From positions 1 to 64,000 of the forward strand of contig JACKHA010000009.1 in NCBI GenBank assembly GCA_020639215.1: DNA of 64,000 nt. The letters are read 5' to 3'. The position numbers and the translations under genes are program-made. This DNA comes from Phycisphaeraceae bacterium (GTDB lineage Bacteria; Planctomycetota; Phycisphaerae; Phycisphaerales; UBA1924). Positions 31,525 through 39,951 of the stretch are shown one piece after another. Numbering within the stretch: position 1 is the first letter of the stretch; every line of letters starts with the position of its first letter. The notes beneath the pieces are model-generated. The model saw only the letters and a program-made list of their open reading frames with translations. It was not told where the DNA came from and made no database searches.

Positions 31525-32394
31525 ATGCGTGCGATGAATGGGTTGGTGCTGAGCGTCGTGCTCGGTCTGGTCGGCGCCGGGGTCTGGATCGCGTTCAGCC
31601 GCCTGCTGGACATCCGGTTCCTTGTGGTGCTCGCGTTCGGCGTGGGGGCGCTGGCCGGCGTGGGCATGGCGCTCGGGACGCGGTACAAGGGCGGGGTCGG
31701 GCTCGGCGTGCTGACCGGCGTGGTGTGCGTGCTGTGCTGCTTCGTCGCCAAGGGGACGATTGCGTACTTCCGGGCTCACGAGTTCCTGCACGACGGGGCG
31801 ACGGTGTCCGACGCCGAGGCGTACGACGCGCTGTGCCAGGACATCTACTGGTCGCTCGTGGACGAGGGCGTGCTGCACGGCGACGAGGAAACCATCCCCC
31901 TGGCGGTCTTCGAGGACGCCAGTGCGCAGTGGCAGGCGATGTCGTTCGACGAGCAGGAGGCGTACAAGGCCAACCTCGCGGGCACGTGGGAGGACCTGGA
32001 CGGGACGGCGACGGGGATCGTGTCGACCATCGCGTTCCTGTTCTCGTGGTCGTGGCTGGACATCGTGTGCGTGTTCTCGGCGACGGGGATGGCGTACCGG
32101 TTCGGCTCGGTGATGCGCCACGAGGAGTCGGACGAGGTGCCGCAGTGGGCCACCGGCGACGCGTCGACGCTCATGGCCAAGCCGGGCGCGCCGCCGGCGT
32201 CGGTGGTGAACACGGCCCCGGCGGGGACGCTCGGCACGCCGGAGGCCGCGCCGAGGGTCGAGGGCGCGGACTCGTTCTGGACACGACTCGGGGCCGAACC
32301 GCCGGTGAGCAACACGCCGAGCATGAAGCGGACGCCGAAGGCGGCAGCGGATGGGGCGGGGCAGCAGGAGCCGCCGCGGGCCGAGGCGGCGTAA
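31525..32394 (+). CDS. Multi-pass membrane protein of unknown function
   Basis: 289 aa. Three N-terminal membrane helices (about 5-24, 30-49, 57-80), a soluble acidic region (VSDAEAYDALCQDIYWSLVDEG, FDEQEAYKANL), a further helix at about 168-188, and a long Pro/Ala-rich C-terminal tail. Looks like a conserved planctomycete inner-membrane protein; no enzymatic motif seen. ATG 31525 is preceded by gtggaggccctgca. Confidence 0.65.
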   Translation: MRAMNGLVLSVVLGLVGAGVWIAFSRLLDIRFLVVLAFGVGALAGVGMALGTRYKGGVGLGVLTGVVCVLCCFVAKGTIAYFRAHEFLHDGATVSDAEAYDALCQDIYWSLVDEGVLHGDEETIPLAVFEDASAQWQAMSFDEQEAYKANLAGTWEDLDGTATGIVSTIAFLFSWSWLDIVCVFSATGMAYRFGSVMRHEESDEVPQWATGDASTLMAKPGAPPASVVNTAPAGTLGTPEAAPRVEGADSFWTRLGAEPPVSNTPSMKRTPKAAADGAGQQEPPRAEAA

Positions 32395-32407
32395 GGGGCA
32401 GTCCGAC

Positions 32408-32529
32408 GTCCTGAGTCCCGTGTCCTGTGTCCTGGCGGTCAGGCTCTCGGTCGACCGAAGGCTTCCGGCGACAAGGCGCCCGACTCCGAGGACTCAGGAC
32501 GAAGGACCAAGGACGAAGGACTCAGGACG
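32408..32529. repeat. GGACTCAGGAC-type degenerate repeat
   Basis: Left block 32408-32435 carries gtcctgagtcc, gtgtcctg, tgtcctgg; right block 32487-32529 carries aggactcaggac, gaaggaccaaggac, gaaggactcaggac. The blocks are inverted relative to each other and could form a long imperfect stem. The stop codon of the ankyrin gene (32522-32524) lies inside the right block. Confidence 0.6.
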
Positions 32530-33364
32530 GATCGCGCGTCGCCCACACCGTCCGATCGCCAAGTTCGATCGCGACGCGCGTGGCCGCGGCCGCGGGCTCG
32601 AACCGCAGCAACACGGCCTCGGCTCCGGCCGGGTTGAATGCAAGCCCGCCCTGGTGGAAGAGGTTGCGGGCGAACGTGCCCTCGGCGCGGAACTCGAGGC
32701 CGCGCCGCCCTTCGGCGATCTCGAAGCGCCCGTGGTCGTTCGGCGCATCGTCGGCGAGCGTGCCGTCGGGTGTGCGCGGCTCGAGGGTGTAGGCACCGCT
32801 GATCGCCGCGGCGTCATCCACCGGCTCGTTCACATACTGCTCATCCGCCCCGCCGACGCTCTCGAGATACTCCACGACGCTGGCGGCCTCGTCGCGTCCC
32901 GCGCGGGCGTGGGACATGAGCGTGATGCCGTGGGGACCCTTGATCCGTTGCACGCCGGGCATGGCCTGGAGAGTGGCGCGGACGGCGTCGACGTGCCCGA
33001 GCATGGCGAGCGTAAACAGGTTGGGGCGGGCCCCATGGGCGATCAGCAGCTCGGCGATCTCGCGCCGCCCGGTGTGGGAGGCGGCGCCGAGCGCCGATTC
33101 CCAGTCGCCGAAGCCCCAGTCGATCGCCGACCGGGCCAGCGCCGGGCGCTGCGTGACCATCTCACGCACGACTTCGATGTTCGCGCGCGAGGCGCCCACG
33201 ACAGCCTGGGCATCCTCGTTGCTGGTCCGCGGCAGCCACGGTGCGGCGTCGCGGGGCACCGCCGCATCGGGCTGCATCACACCGAACGACCGCCCCAGCG
33301 GCACGCCGACACCGCCCACCGCCACGGCCGACAATCCGACGAACGACCGCCTGCTGATGGACAT
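32522..33364 (-). CDS. Secreted ankyrin-repeat protein with Tat-type signal
   Basis: 280 aa from ATG 33364 (ATG 33379 adds five residues). The N-terminus MSISRRSFVGLSAVAVGG fits a twin-arginine signal. Two or three ankyrin repeats follow at about 85-165 (ESALGAASHTGRREIAELLIAHGARPN, TLAMLGHVDAVRATLQAM), then a beta-rich C-terminal domain (GAYTLEPRTPDGTLADDAPND, GGLAFNPAGAEAVLLRFE). Probably a periplasmic binding scaffold; partner unknown. Confidence 0.78.
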   Translation of the reverse strand: MSISRRSFVGLSAVAVGGVGVPLGRSFGVMQPDAAVPRDAAPWLPRTSNEDAQAVVGASRANIEVVREMVTQRPALARSAIDWGFGDWESALGAASHTGRREIAELLIAHGARPNLFTLAMLGHVDAVRATLQAMPGVQRIKGPHGITLMSHARAGRDEAASVVEYLESVGGADEQYVNEPVDDAAAISGAYTLEPRTPDGTLADDAPNDHGRFEIAEGRRGLEFRAEGTFARNLFHQGGLAFNPAGAEAVLLRFEPAAAATRVAIELGDRTVWATRDPS

Positions 33365-33398
33365 GGTTTGCTCCCGCACGAGGCCTGCATCGAATCAG

Positions 33399-33488
33399 AG
33401 CCGCGATCGTGGGATCGCGAGCGGCGTTGCCACCGGCAACCGAGATCACCCGAACCCCGCTTCGCGTCGCGATCCCACGATCGCGGCT
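33399..33488. repeat. Perfect 22-bp inverted repeat
   Basis: 33399-33420 is the exact reverse complement of 33467-33488, separated by 46 bp. It lies just upstream of the ankyrin gene start and 100 bp after the end of the minus-strand lipoprotein gene. The core cgatcgtgggatcgcga is itself rich in GATC palindromes. Confidence 0.7.
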
Positions 33489-33587
33489 CCTTTGCGGTAC
33501 CGCCATCGGCGCTCAAGGCTGCTGGCCCCGCGTGGTGCCGCCTTGCGATGAACGCCAATCAGGACGCAGCACACAGGACTCTCGCCC

Positions 33588-34112
33588 CTACATCCCCCCG
33601 CTGCGCCCCGGCTGCTGCGGCCTGTCCCGCTGGAGCGACTCGAGCTGGCGCGTATCGAGGTCGCGCTGGCTCAGGCGCTCCACCCGCACGCCGGCCCCCG
33701 CCGACGTCGCGCGAATGGCGAACGGCGGCGGGGGCAGCAGGTCCAGCCACTGGCCCATGTCCGGCCCGGCCCCGCCCGGCGTCACCAGCACGCGCATCGC
33801 GACAACATCCGAACGCCCCGCCGTCGCGCCCAGCGCATCGGTCGGGTCGGCAATCGGCTCGGTCACGATGCCGCCCGTGGGCACGCTGATGAGCACGATG
33901 CCGCCTTCTCCCGGCGTGGCCGGGTTGCCGTCCGGAGCCAGCACCGCGTACCGCACGTCGATCGGCTGACGCGCGTCATTCTGGATCGTCAGCGTCCGTG
34001 GCGGCGGGGCGGTGCTGCACCCGCCCAGCCCGCCGACAGCCGCGAGCACGATGGCGAACGAGGCCGCCAGCCGGGGGGCAAGCTGGGGGACGAGCCGAGC
34101 GATGGCGTTCAT
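33588..34112 (-). CDS. Putative lipoprotein
   Basis: 174 aa with a lipoprotein signal ending LGGC (FAIVLAAVGGLGGC). The mature region has a beta-sandwich look (TLTIQNDARQPIDVRYAVL, GGIVLISVPTGG, VVAMRVLVTPGG) and a Gln/Arg-rich tail. Overlaps the preceding small gene by 4 bp. No known function. Confidence 0.65.
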   Translation of the reverse strand: MNAIARLVPQLAPRLAASFAIVLAAVGGLGGCSTAPPPRTLTIQNDARQPIDVRYAVLAPDGNPATPGEGGIVLISVPTGGIVTEPIADPTDALGATAGRSDVVAMRVLVTPGGAGPDMGQWLDLLPPPPFAIRATSAGAGVRVERLSQRDLDTRQLESLQRDRPQQPGRSGGM

Positions 34113-34324
34113 GCCTGTTCCTCGCGGGGTTGGTCGGGGCGCCGGGGGGGGTGGGCCGGGCGGACCTCGACCTCCTCGATCGTGGTCCGCCGGAGGACGA
34201 TCTCCTGGCCATCACGCTCGCCGCGCCGCTCTTCAACGTCGTGGCGCACGACGGTCCTCTGGCCCACCGACGCGGTGATGCCCTTGGCGACGTTGCCCAC
34301 GAACTGGCCGAGGCGGAACATCAT
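34109..34324 (-). CDS. Small hypothetical protein
   Basis: 71 aa (MMFRLGQFVGNVAKGITASV, then a charged region QRTVVRHDVEERRGERDGQEIVLRRTTIEEVEVRP). Its stop overlaps the lipoprotein start by 4 bp, so the pair is coupled. ATG 34342 is a possible earlier start. The pattern of alternating charged residues suggests a beta-hairpin or coiled structure. Function unknown. Confidence 0.55.
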   Translation of the reverse strand: MMFRLGQFVGNVAKGITASVGQRTVVRHDVEERRGERDGQEIVLRRTTIEEVEVRPAHPPRRPDQPREEQA

Positions 34325-34585
34325 GCTGCGGCGCTGGCCCACTCAGGGAGTGTAAGCCCAGGGGCCGGAGCGTCCCGGTGCACGCTGCCCGGCAGGCGAT
34401 CATCGGCCCAGGTACGAGATCGACCGCCGGCGCATCCCCCGAATCGGATCCGCCGCTCCGATTCGCCTCCCGCCCTCTCCAACGCCCTTTCCCGCAGGCG
34501 ACTGGACGCGGCGACCGATCCCGCGAACCCTACAGGTCCGGGGCACGTCGCCGTGCGGGCCCCGTCATGGAGGATCCAGCCGCGC

Positions 34586-35521
34586 ATGATGCCCGAGCAG
34601 CGCCCGTTCCCAAGGCGTGAGGAGAAGCGGACGCTCCACCCCCGTCGGGTGCGTGGGGGCGTCCGCCTGTCGCGCAAGGACGCCGACCTGGCCGCCTCCT
34701 GGGCCGCCCAGCGGATCATCCGCCTGATCGAGGCGGGGGTCGCCGGCGAGGCCCTGCGCGAAGGCCTCGAATACGCCCGCCTCGGGCAGACCAAGACCCT
34801 CCGCCTGGCTGCCGGCAGAGTTGAGGCCCTGATCCAGGGGCGGTCCACCCGTCCCTACCAGACCCGTCTCGATCTGCCCGCCATCAAGCGCGACGGCTGG
34901 GAACGCGTCACCAAGGCCATGGCCGAGCAGGCCGTGTACTCGGCCCGACTCCTCGGCGGCGAGGTGCCCTCGAACATCGAGGACGCCTTCGCCCCCTCGG
35001 CCCTGCACCTGTTCCCCGCCAACCTCGAGGAGTTCACCAGTTCCTGCACCTGCGGGCACGCCTCGCCCTGGTGCAAGCACGCGGCCTGCGCGGCCTACCT
35101 CCTGGCCGACCGCCTCGGCTCCGACCCGCTTCTAATGTTCGAACTCCGCGGCATCGAGCGCGACGAACTCATGGACTCGCTCCGGGCCGGGCGCACCACC
35201 ACGCCGGCGGGCGTCGACGTGCCGGTCTACATCCCGACATCCCACGGCGACGGCGTCGCGCCGCTGTCCGAGTGCGTCGAGAACTTCTGGGAGGCCGGCC
35301 CGGAACTGGACCTGGTCGACCTGCCCATCGAGGCCCCGCAGGTGAGCCACCCGCTGCTACGCCGCCTCGGCCCCAGCCCGTTCCCCGAGAGCCGCTTCCC
35401 GCTGGTGGGCCTGCTGGCCACGTGCTACGACGTGGTGTCGGCGCGGGCGCTGGAGGAGCGGGGGGAGGCCGAGACCGATGCGCCCGACGGGTCGGCGGAT
35501 GTGGTGCGCGGAGAACGTTGA
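34586..35521 (+). CDS. SWIM zinc-finger protein
   Basis: 311 aa from ATG 34586. SWIM motif CxCx6-CxH at about 151-163 (SCTCGHASPWCKHAACA), preceded by the common upstream region (GRVEALIQGRSTRPYQTRLDLP, WERVTKAMAEQAVYSARLLGGEVP). SWIM domains bind DNA or protein and are often beside SNF2-type helicases; none is present here. The C-terminal part (LECV/EAPQVSHPLLRRLGPSPFP) matches the tail seen in stand-alone SWIM proteins. Role unknown. Confidence 0.82.
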   Translation: MMPEQRPFPRREEKRTLHPRRVRGGVRLSRKDADLAASWAAQRIIRLIEAGVAGEALREGLEYARLGQTKTLRLAAGRVEALIQGRSTRPYQTRLDLPAIKRDGWERVTKAMAEQAVYSARLLGGEVPSNIEDAFAPSALHLFPANLEEFTSSCTCGHASPWCKHAACAAYLLADRLGSDPLLMFELRGIERDELMDSLRAGRTTTPAGVDVPVYIPTSHGDGVAPLSECVENFWEAGPELDLVDLPIEAPQVSHPLLRRLGPSPFPESRFPLVGLLATCYDVVSARALEERGEAETDAPDGSADVVRGER

Positions 35522-35594
35522 TAACTTCCGCTGTTCGGCTTGCACGCGGGGCGTTGATCGGGTAGTGTATGCTGGGGGATCCGCGGAGGCGACC

Positions 35595-35666
35595 ATGACT
35601 TCCCAGCCGTCCAGCCGTCCAGCCGTCCAGCCGTCCAGCCTGAACCGGTCCGCCTTCGTCCGGTGA
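35595..35666 (+). CDS. Leader ORF spanning an 8-bp tandem repeat, coupled to the subtilase
   Basis: A 23-residue frame from ATG 35595, with a good GGAGG box (35585-35589, 5-nt spacing). It runs through four and a half tandem cagccgtc units (35604-35640) and stops at TGA 35664-35666, overlapping the subtilase GTG (35663). The frame differs from the subtilase frame. Loss of one 8-bp unit would put ATG 35595 in frame with the protease with no intervening stop. Could be a regulatory leader or a phase-variable start. Confidence 0.5.
   Translation: MTSQPSSRPAVQPSSLNRSAFVR
35604..35640. repeat. Tandem 8-bp repeat (cagccgtc) x 4.6
   Basis: Perfect units at 35604-35611, 35612-35619, 35620-35627, 35628-35635 and a partial at 35636-35640. 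The unit length is not a multiple of three, so copy-number change shifts the reading frame. Confidence 0.9.
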
Positions 35667-37390
35667 CTCGCAATCGCCCGGCGATCGCGCGTGTTCTTCT
35701 GGTCGCGTGGGCGTGCCTGATCGCGGGCCTGCTGGCGACGCCCGCGGCCTTCGCCCAGCCGAATCCCCGCCCCGTGCCGCAGCGGGACTGGGTGCCGGGG
35801 CGCCTGATCGTGCGTGTGCGTGCCGCTGAACTGATCCCGATGATGGAGCAGGAGATCGCCCAGATGGGCCTGCATGTCATCGCGCGGTCGATCACGGGCG
35901 AGCGCCTGACGCTCGGAGTGCCGATCGGGGCCGAGCAGGAACTCCGCCAGATCCTCAAGCGGGCCCCGTGGGCCCGGTGGGTGATCCAGGACTTCGCGAG
36001 CCCCGGCGGCACGTTCACGCCGCCGCCGAGCGAGATGCCGGCACCGACAGGGGGAACTCCACACCCTCATAACCTCTGGTTTCTCGAGAACACGGGACAG
36101 ACGATCACGGCCCAAGACGGACTGACGCTGACGGGAACACCCGGGGTCGATATCAACATCCTTCAGGCGTGGGAGCGATCGCAGGGCGACCCCGGCGTGC
36201 TCGTGGCCGTCCTCGATTCCGGCATCGACTTTTTGCACCCGGAGTTCCAAGGGCGCATCTACGCACACGACTACACGAATCTCTGCCAGTCGCAGGCGTA
36301 TCCCAACTGTCCGCTGGTTGTCCCGATCGCGGGATGGTGTCTGCCTTCTCCGGGTATTGTCGGCGGCGCGACTGATAACTTTGGGCATGGGACACAAGTC
36401 GCAAGCGTTCTCGCCGCCTCAGCGGACAACGGATCTCCCACAGTCTTCGATGACAAGCAGTTCGCAGGGGTTGACCCGGGATGCACACTCGTGTCCTTTC
36501 GGGTCTCCTTCGCCAACAATTACTCGTTTGGAGAGTATCTAGGGGCGGTTGACGAGATTCTGAACAACCCAGTCTTCGCGGATGTTCGAGTGATCAATAT
36601 CAGTCACGGCGGATTCACTTGCCCGGTCTCTGAAGAAGAGGATGTCTACGCCGCGTTCGAGGAACTCGGTTCTATCATGTCTTGGCTATATGTTCGAGGC
36701 GTGTTCATCGTGACCATTTCTGGAAACGGTGGCCTGAACAACCTCTGCCCCAACAACTGGGGGTCTGTCGTAATGGTTGGCGCTACGAATAACCAGGACG
36801 GCTTGATGACGAACGGCAGCTTGGGCTCAGGCACGAGCCCGAACTTGGACTTTGTCGCTCCGGGGTGGGGCATGTACGTGGCGCAATGGGATGACCAGTG
36901 CGATTTGGGACTCCAGTTCACCAACGGTACATCGCTTGCGGCACCGGTGGTCTCCGGCATCGCGTCGCTGCTCTTCGCACGCGCCGACGTGCTCGGCATC
37001 ACACTGACTCCGGCGATGATCTACGAGTGCTTGAGACAGGGAGCCGTTCCGCTTGGATCGGCTCCGTACCCGAATAGCGAGTACGGCTGGGGGCGAGTGA
37101 ACGCGTACGAATCGTTGATGAAACTCGAGGAACTGTACTACACATGCGCAGCAGACGTGACCCACGGAAACACTCCTGGCGCGTTCGGCTACGGTGTGCC
37201 CGACGGCGATGTGGATCCCGACGACTACAACTATTTCCTCGCGCAGTGGACGGCGAACAACGTCCTGGTGGCCGATATTGCGTCGAGTTGCTCTTCGTGC
37301 GGCCAGCCCGGTTGTTCAACGCCGGATGGCTCGGTGACTTACGCCGACCTCTTTGCCTACGGATGCCTCTATTCGGCTGGTTGTCCCTGA
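35663..37390 (+). CDS. Secreted S8 subtilisin-like protease with dockerin-like tail
   Basis: 575 aa from GTG 35663. Signal peptide (VLLVAWACLIAGLLATPAAFA), an N-terminal prodomain (about 45-110), then the S8 domain with D185 (VLDSGIDF), H242 (GHGTQVA) and S424 (NGTSLAAP), and oxyanion Asn in VTISGNGG. The C-terminal 70 residues contain an Asp-rich DGDVDPDDYNYFLAQW segment and paired cysteines (CSSCGQPGC), as in planctomycete dockerin-like tails. No good ribosome binding site precedes the GTG; the well-placed one belongs to the leader ORF. GC falls from about 36050 onward relative to the N-terminal part. Confidence 0.88.
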   Translation: MTRNRPAIARVLLVAWACLIAGLLATPAAFAQPNPRPVPQRDWVPGRLIVRVRAAELIPMMEQEIAQMGLHVIARSITGERLTLGVPIGAEQELRQILKRAPWARWVIQDFASPGGTFTPPPSEMPAPTGGTPHPHNLWFLENTGQTITAQDGLTLTGTPGVDINILQAWERSQGDPGVLVAVLDSGIDFLHPEFQGRIYAHDYTNLCQSQAYPNCPLVVPIAGWCLPSPGIVGGATDNFGHGTQVASVLAASADNGSPTVFDDKQFAGVDPGCTLVSFRVSFANNYSFGEYLGAVDEILNNPVFADVRVINISHGGFTCPVSEEEDVYAAFEELGSIMSWLYVRGVFIVTISGNGGLNNLCPNNWGSVVMVGATNNQDGLMTNGSLGSGTSPNLDFVAPGWGMYVAQWDDQCDLGLQFTNGTSLAAPVVSGIASLLFARADVLGITLTPAMIYECLRQGAVPLGSAPYPNSEYGWGRVNAYESLMKLEELYYTCAADVTHGNTPGAFGYGVPDGDVDPDDYNYFLAQWTANNVLVADIASSCSSCGQPGCSTPDGSVTYADLFAYGCLYSAGCP

Positions 37391-37433
37391 CTCGGGTTTA
37401 GGGTTCCTCGCGGGAGTTGAGGGGAGTGGACGT

Positions 37434-38051
37434 ATGCTGCGTCTGATGCTCGTCGTCGCCGGCCTCGCGTTGCCGTGCTTCGCGCAATCGGCAACGGTTC
37501 GAGTCTCCCACGACCAGATGGGCGGGACGGTGATGCCCGGCGAGACGATCCGCATCACCGCCAACATCGCGTGGGAGGGTGCCGCCCAGTGGGCCGGGCT
37601 CAAGGGCGAATTCCTCGCCGTCGGCGATGCCGGCGCGGCCTCAAACGTCGGCTCTCCGATCCATCCGAGCGTAACGGTCACGCTCGGGTTCCCAGACGGC
37701 GGAAGCGTCAAGGGATTCGACGTCGCGTCCACGCCCGCGTACTTCACGGGCGGGATCGTCCCGCCTCTGCCGTGGTCGCTGAGCGCGACGGGGTCGAACG
37801 AGTTCCTCTGGTACGACTGGACCGCTCCGTCGGTTTCGTCGCCCACGACGATCTCGTTCGACTTCGTCGCCCATCCGATCGCGCCCAACGTGCGGCTCTA
37901 TCCCACGTCGGCATCGCCCGCCTTCATCGAAGCCCCGACCACCTACATCGGCACCTCCATCCTCGTCGTGCCCGCCCCGGCGGGGCTTGCCCTGCTCGGC
38001 GTGGGAGCGATCGGCGCCCGCCGCCGGGCTCGCCACGCGTCGGGCATTTGA
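37434..38051 (+). CDS. Secreted PEP-CTERM-like protein
   Basis: 205 aa. Signal peptide (LMLVVAGLALPCFAQS); beta-rich body (VMPGETIRITANIAWEG, FLWYDWTAPSVSSPTTISFDFV, TSASPAFIEAPTTYIGTS); tail VPAPAG, hydrophobic LALLGVGAIGA, then RRRARH. Paralogous to the protein at 56813-57451, which shares WTAP, APN.R.Y, SP.. and TTYIGTS elements in the same order. Located 43 bp after the subtilase on the same strand. Confidence 0.8.
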   Translation: MLRLMLVVAGLALPCFAQSATVRVSHDQMGGTVMPGETIRITANIAWEGAAQWAGLKGEFLAVGDAGAASNVGSPIHPSVTVTLGFPDGGSVKGFDVASTPAYFTGGIVPPLPWSLSATGSNEFLWYDWTAPSVSSPTTISFDFVAHPIAPNVRLYPTSASPAFIEAPTTYIGTSILVVPAPAGLALLGVGAIGARRRARHASGI

Positions 38052-38053
38052 GT

Positions 38054-38974
38054 TCAGTTCGCCGCCGCCACCGGCTCGGCCTCCATCACCGCGCACGTCG
38101 CGCACCACGTCTCCGGCGCCAGCAGGTTGATCCGCGACGCCTGCGGCTGCGGGATCCGGCCCAGCGGCTGCAGGAACTCGTCGTTGAAACGCGACTGGTA
38201 CATCTGGTACTGCTCGTTGAACTGCGTGTTCGAGTACTTCGACGCGATCAGGCTGTCGATCTGCTCGATCCGCGACTCGGGGTGCGGGTGCGTCGAGAAA
38301 AACTCGGGCGGGCTGCTGCCGCCGGAGGCCTCGGCCAGGATCTCCATGACCTGACGCATCGCCAGCGGGTTGTACCCCACGCGCGTCATGTACTCCATGC
38401 CCAGGCGATCCGACTCGAGTTCCTGGTCCCGCCCGTACTTGAGCAGGAACGACCCCGAGCCGGCCTGCACCAGCAGCGGCACGCCCGCCGCGAGCAGGTC
38501 GTTGTCCGACCCGCTCACCGCGACCGCGGCCCCGATGACCACGCCCTGGGCGATCAGGCTCGCGCTGATCTTCTGGTTGCCGTGCCGGGCCGTCACGTGC
38601 CCGATCTCGTGTCCCAGCACCCCGGCCAGTTGCGCCTCGTTGGTCATCCGCTCGATCAGGGCGCGGCTGACGAACACCTTGCCGCCGGGCAGGGCAAACG
38701 CGTTGATCACGGGCGAGTTGAGCAGCGTGAACTCCCAGGGCAGGTCGCGGAAGTCGCCCTCGAGCGTGTCGGTCATGCTGCGCCCGACGCGGGTGAGGCT
38801 GTCGCCCAGGCGGGCGTCGGGGACCGCGCCGCCGTATTCCTGGGTCAGTTGCGGGGCGGCCTCGGAGCCGAGGGCGACCTCTTCGGAGAGCGAAAGGAGT
38901 TTCACGCCGCAGCCGGACTGTGCGGCGACGAGCAGTGCGGCGGCGAGGATGGCGAGGATCGGCTGCATGCGCAT
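38054..38974 (-). CDS. M48-family metalloprotease lipoprotein
   Basis: 306 aa. Lipoprotein signal ending SGC (AILAAALLVAAQSGC). Peptidase M48 domain: zinc motif HEIGH (VLGHEIGHVTARH) at about 120-124, third ligand region ELESDRLGMEYM, and STHPHPESRI near the C-terminus, as in LoiP/BepA-type periplasmic proteases. Likely degrades or assists folding of envelope proteins. Converges with the PEP-CTERM-like gene (2-bp gap). Confidence 0.92.
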   Translation of the reverse strand: MRMQPILAILAAALLVAAQSGCGVKLLSLSEEVALGSEAAPQLTQEYGGAVPDARLGDSLTRVGRSMTDTLEGDFRDLPWEFTLLNSPVINAFALPGGKVFVSRALIERMTNEAQLAGVLGHEIGHVTARHGNQKISASLIAQGVVIGAAVAVSGSDNDLLAAGVPLLVQAGSGSFLLKYGRDQELESDRLGMEYMTRVGYNPLAMRQVMEILAEASGGSSPPEFFSTHPHPESRIEQIDSLIASKYSNTQFNEQYQMYQSRFNDEFLQPLGRIPQPQASRINLLAPETWCATCAVMEAEPVAAAN

Positions 38975-39076
38975 GGTGGACTCCGGCGGCCGCCCCGGTG
39001 CGGGGCGGAAGGGCTGCGGGCGTGATTCTTGGCGATCCCCACGTCCGGGGAGATCGGCTCGCGAATCCTACCATTG

Positions 39077-39934
39077 ATGGTGAACGACGTGTCGAGCACG
39101 ACCGAACCCCAGGCGAGCCGCGCAGGGCCCGACCCCGAGGCGCAGAACGAGCGCGGCGGTGCGCACCAGACCGGGGCCAAGGCCCCCGCCTGGACCGACC
39201 GCGAACTCGCCGACCCGCACGTCCGGGCCGACAAGGCCGGTCGCGTCCGCTCGATGTTCGCCGCGATCGCGCCGTCCTACGACCTGAACAACCGCGTCCA
39301 CTCGCTCTGGCGGGATCAGGCGTGGCGACGGGCCGCGGTCCGGGCCGCGGCCGTCGAGCCGGGCCACGACGTGCTGGACGTGGCCTGCGGCACGGGCGAC
39401 CTGACCCAGGCGCTGGCGAGGCGGACCCAGGCCGCGACGGTGACCGGTCTGGACTTCACGCGCGCGATGCTGGATGTGGCCGAGATGAAACGCGACCGGC
39501 GTCCCGGCACGCCCCTGTCGCGGATCCGCTACGTCGAGGGCGACGCGATGGCCCTGCCCTTCGAGGACGGCTCGTTCGACGCCCTGACCATTGCCTTCGG
39601 CATCCGCAACGTGCAGGAGCCGTCGCGGGCCCTGGCGGAGTTCGCGCGCGTGCTGCGACCCGCCGGACGCCTGGTGATCCTGGAGTTCCATCGCCCGCGG
39701 AACCCGCTCGTGCGCGCGTTCAACGGGTTCTACGCGGGGCGGGTCATGCCGTGGACCGCGACGCTGCTGGCGCGGGACCGATCCGGGGCGTACCGGTACC
39801 TGCCCAGGTCGGTGGGCTCGTTCATGGACGCGGAGCAGTTGCGGGCGGCGGTGACCGCGGCGGGGTTCCAGGACGCGACGGTCCGCCCGCTGACGATGGG
39901 CATCTGCTGGCTGCACCGCGGCGTCAAGCCCTAA
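39077..39934 (+). CDS. menG: UbiE/MenG-type demethylmenaquinone methyltransferase
   Basis: 285 aa. SAM-dependent C-methyltransferase of quinone synthesis. UbiE family signature 1 (YDLNNRVHSLWRDQAWRR), SAM-binding DVACGTGDLTQAL, GDAMALPFEDGSFDALTIAFGIRN, and the second signature region (ARVLRPAGRLVILEFHRP). The N-terminal 45 residues are low complexity. ATG 39077 is chosen; ATG 39029 is possible. Menaquinone versus ubiquinone cannot be read here; menaquinone is expected for the phylum. Confidence 0.88.
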   Translation: MVNDVSSTTEPQASRAGPDPEAQNERGGAHQTGAKAPAWTDRELADPHVRADKAGRVRSMFAAIAPSYDLNNRVHSLWRDQAWRRAAVRAAAVEPGHDVLDVACGTGDLTQALARRTQAATVTGLDFTRAMLDVAEMKRDRRPGTPLSRIRYVEGDAMALPFEDGSFDALTIAFGIRNVQEPSRALAEFARVLRPAGRLVILEFHRPRNPLVRAFNGFYAGRVMPWTATLLARDRSGAYRYLPRSVGSFMDAEQLRAAVTAAGFQDATVRPLTMGICWLHRGVKP

Positions 39935-39951
39935 CGAACGCGACGCGCGCC

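Noticed and set aside
30435..32414. 659-residue + strand frame across the carbonic anhydrase
   Set aside because: Antisense to a gene with clear catalytic motifs and Gly/Val/Arg-biased; only the separate frame from 31525 is supported.
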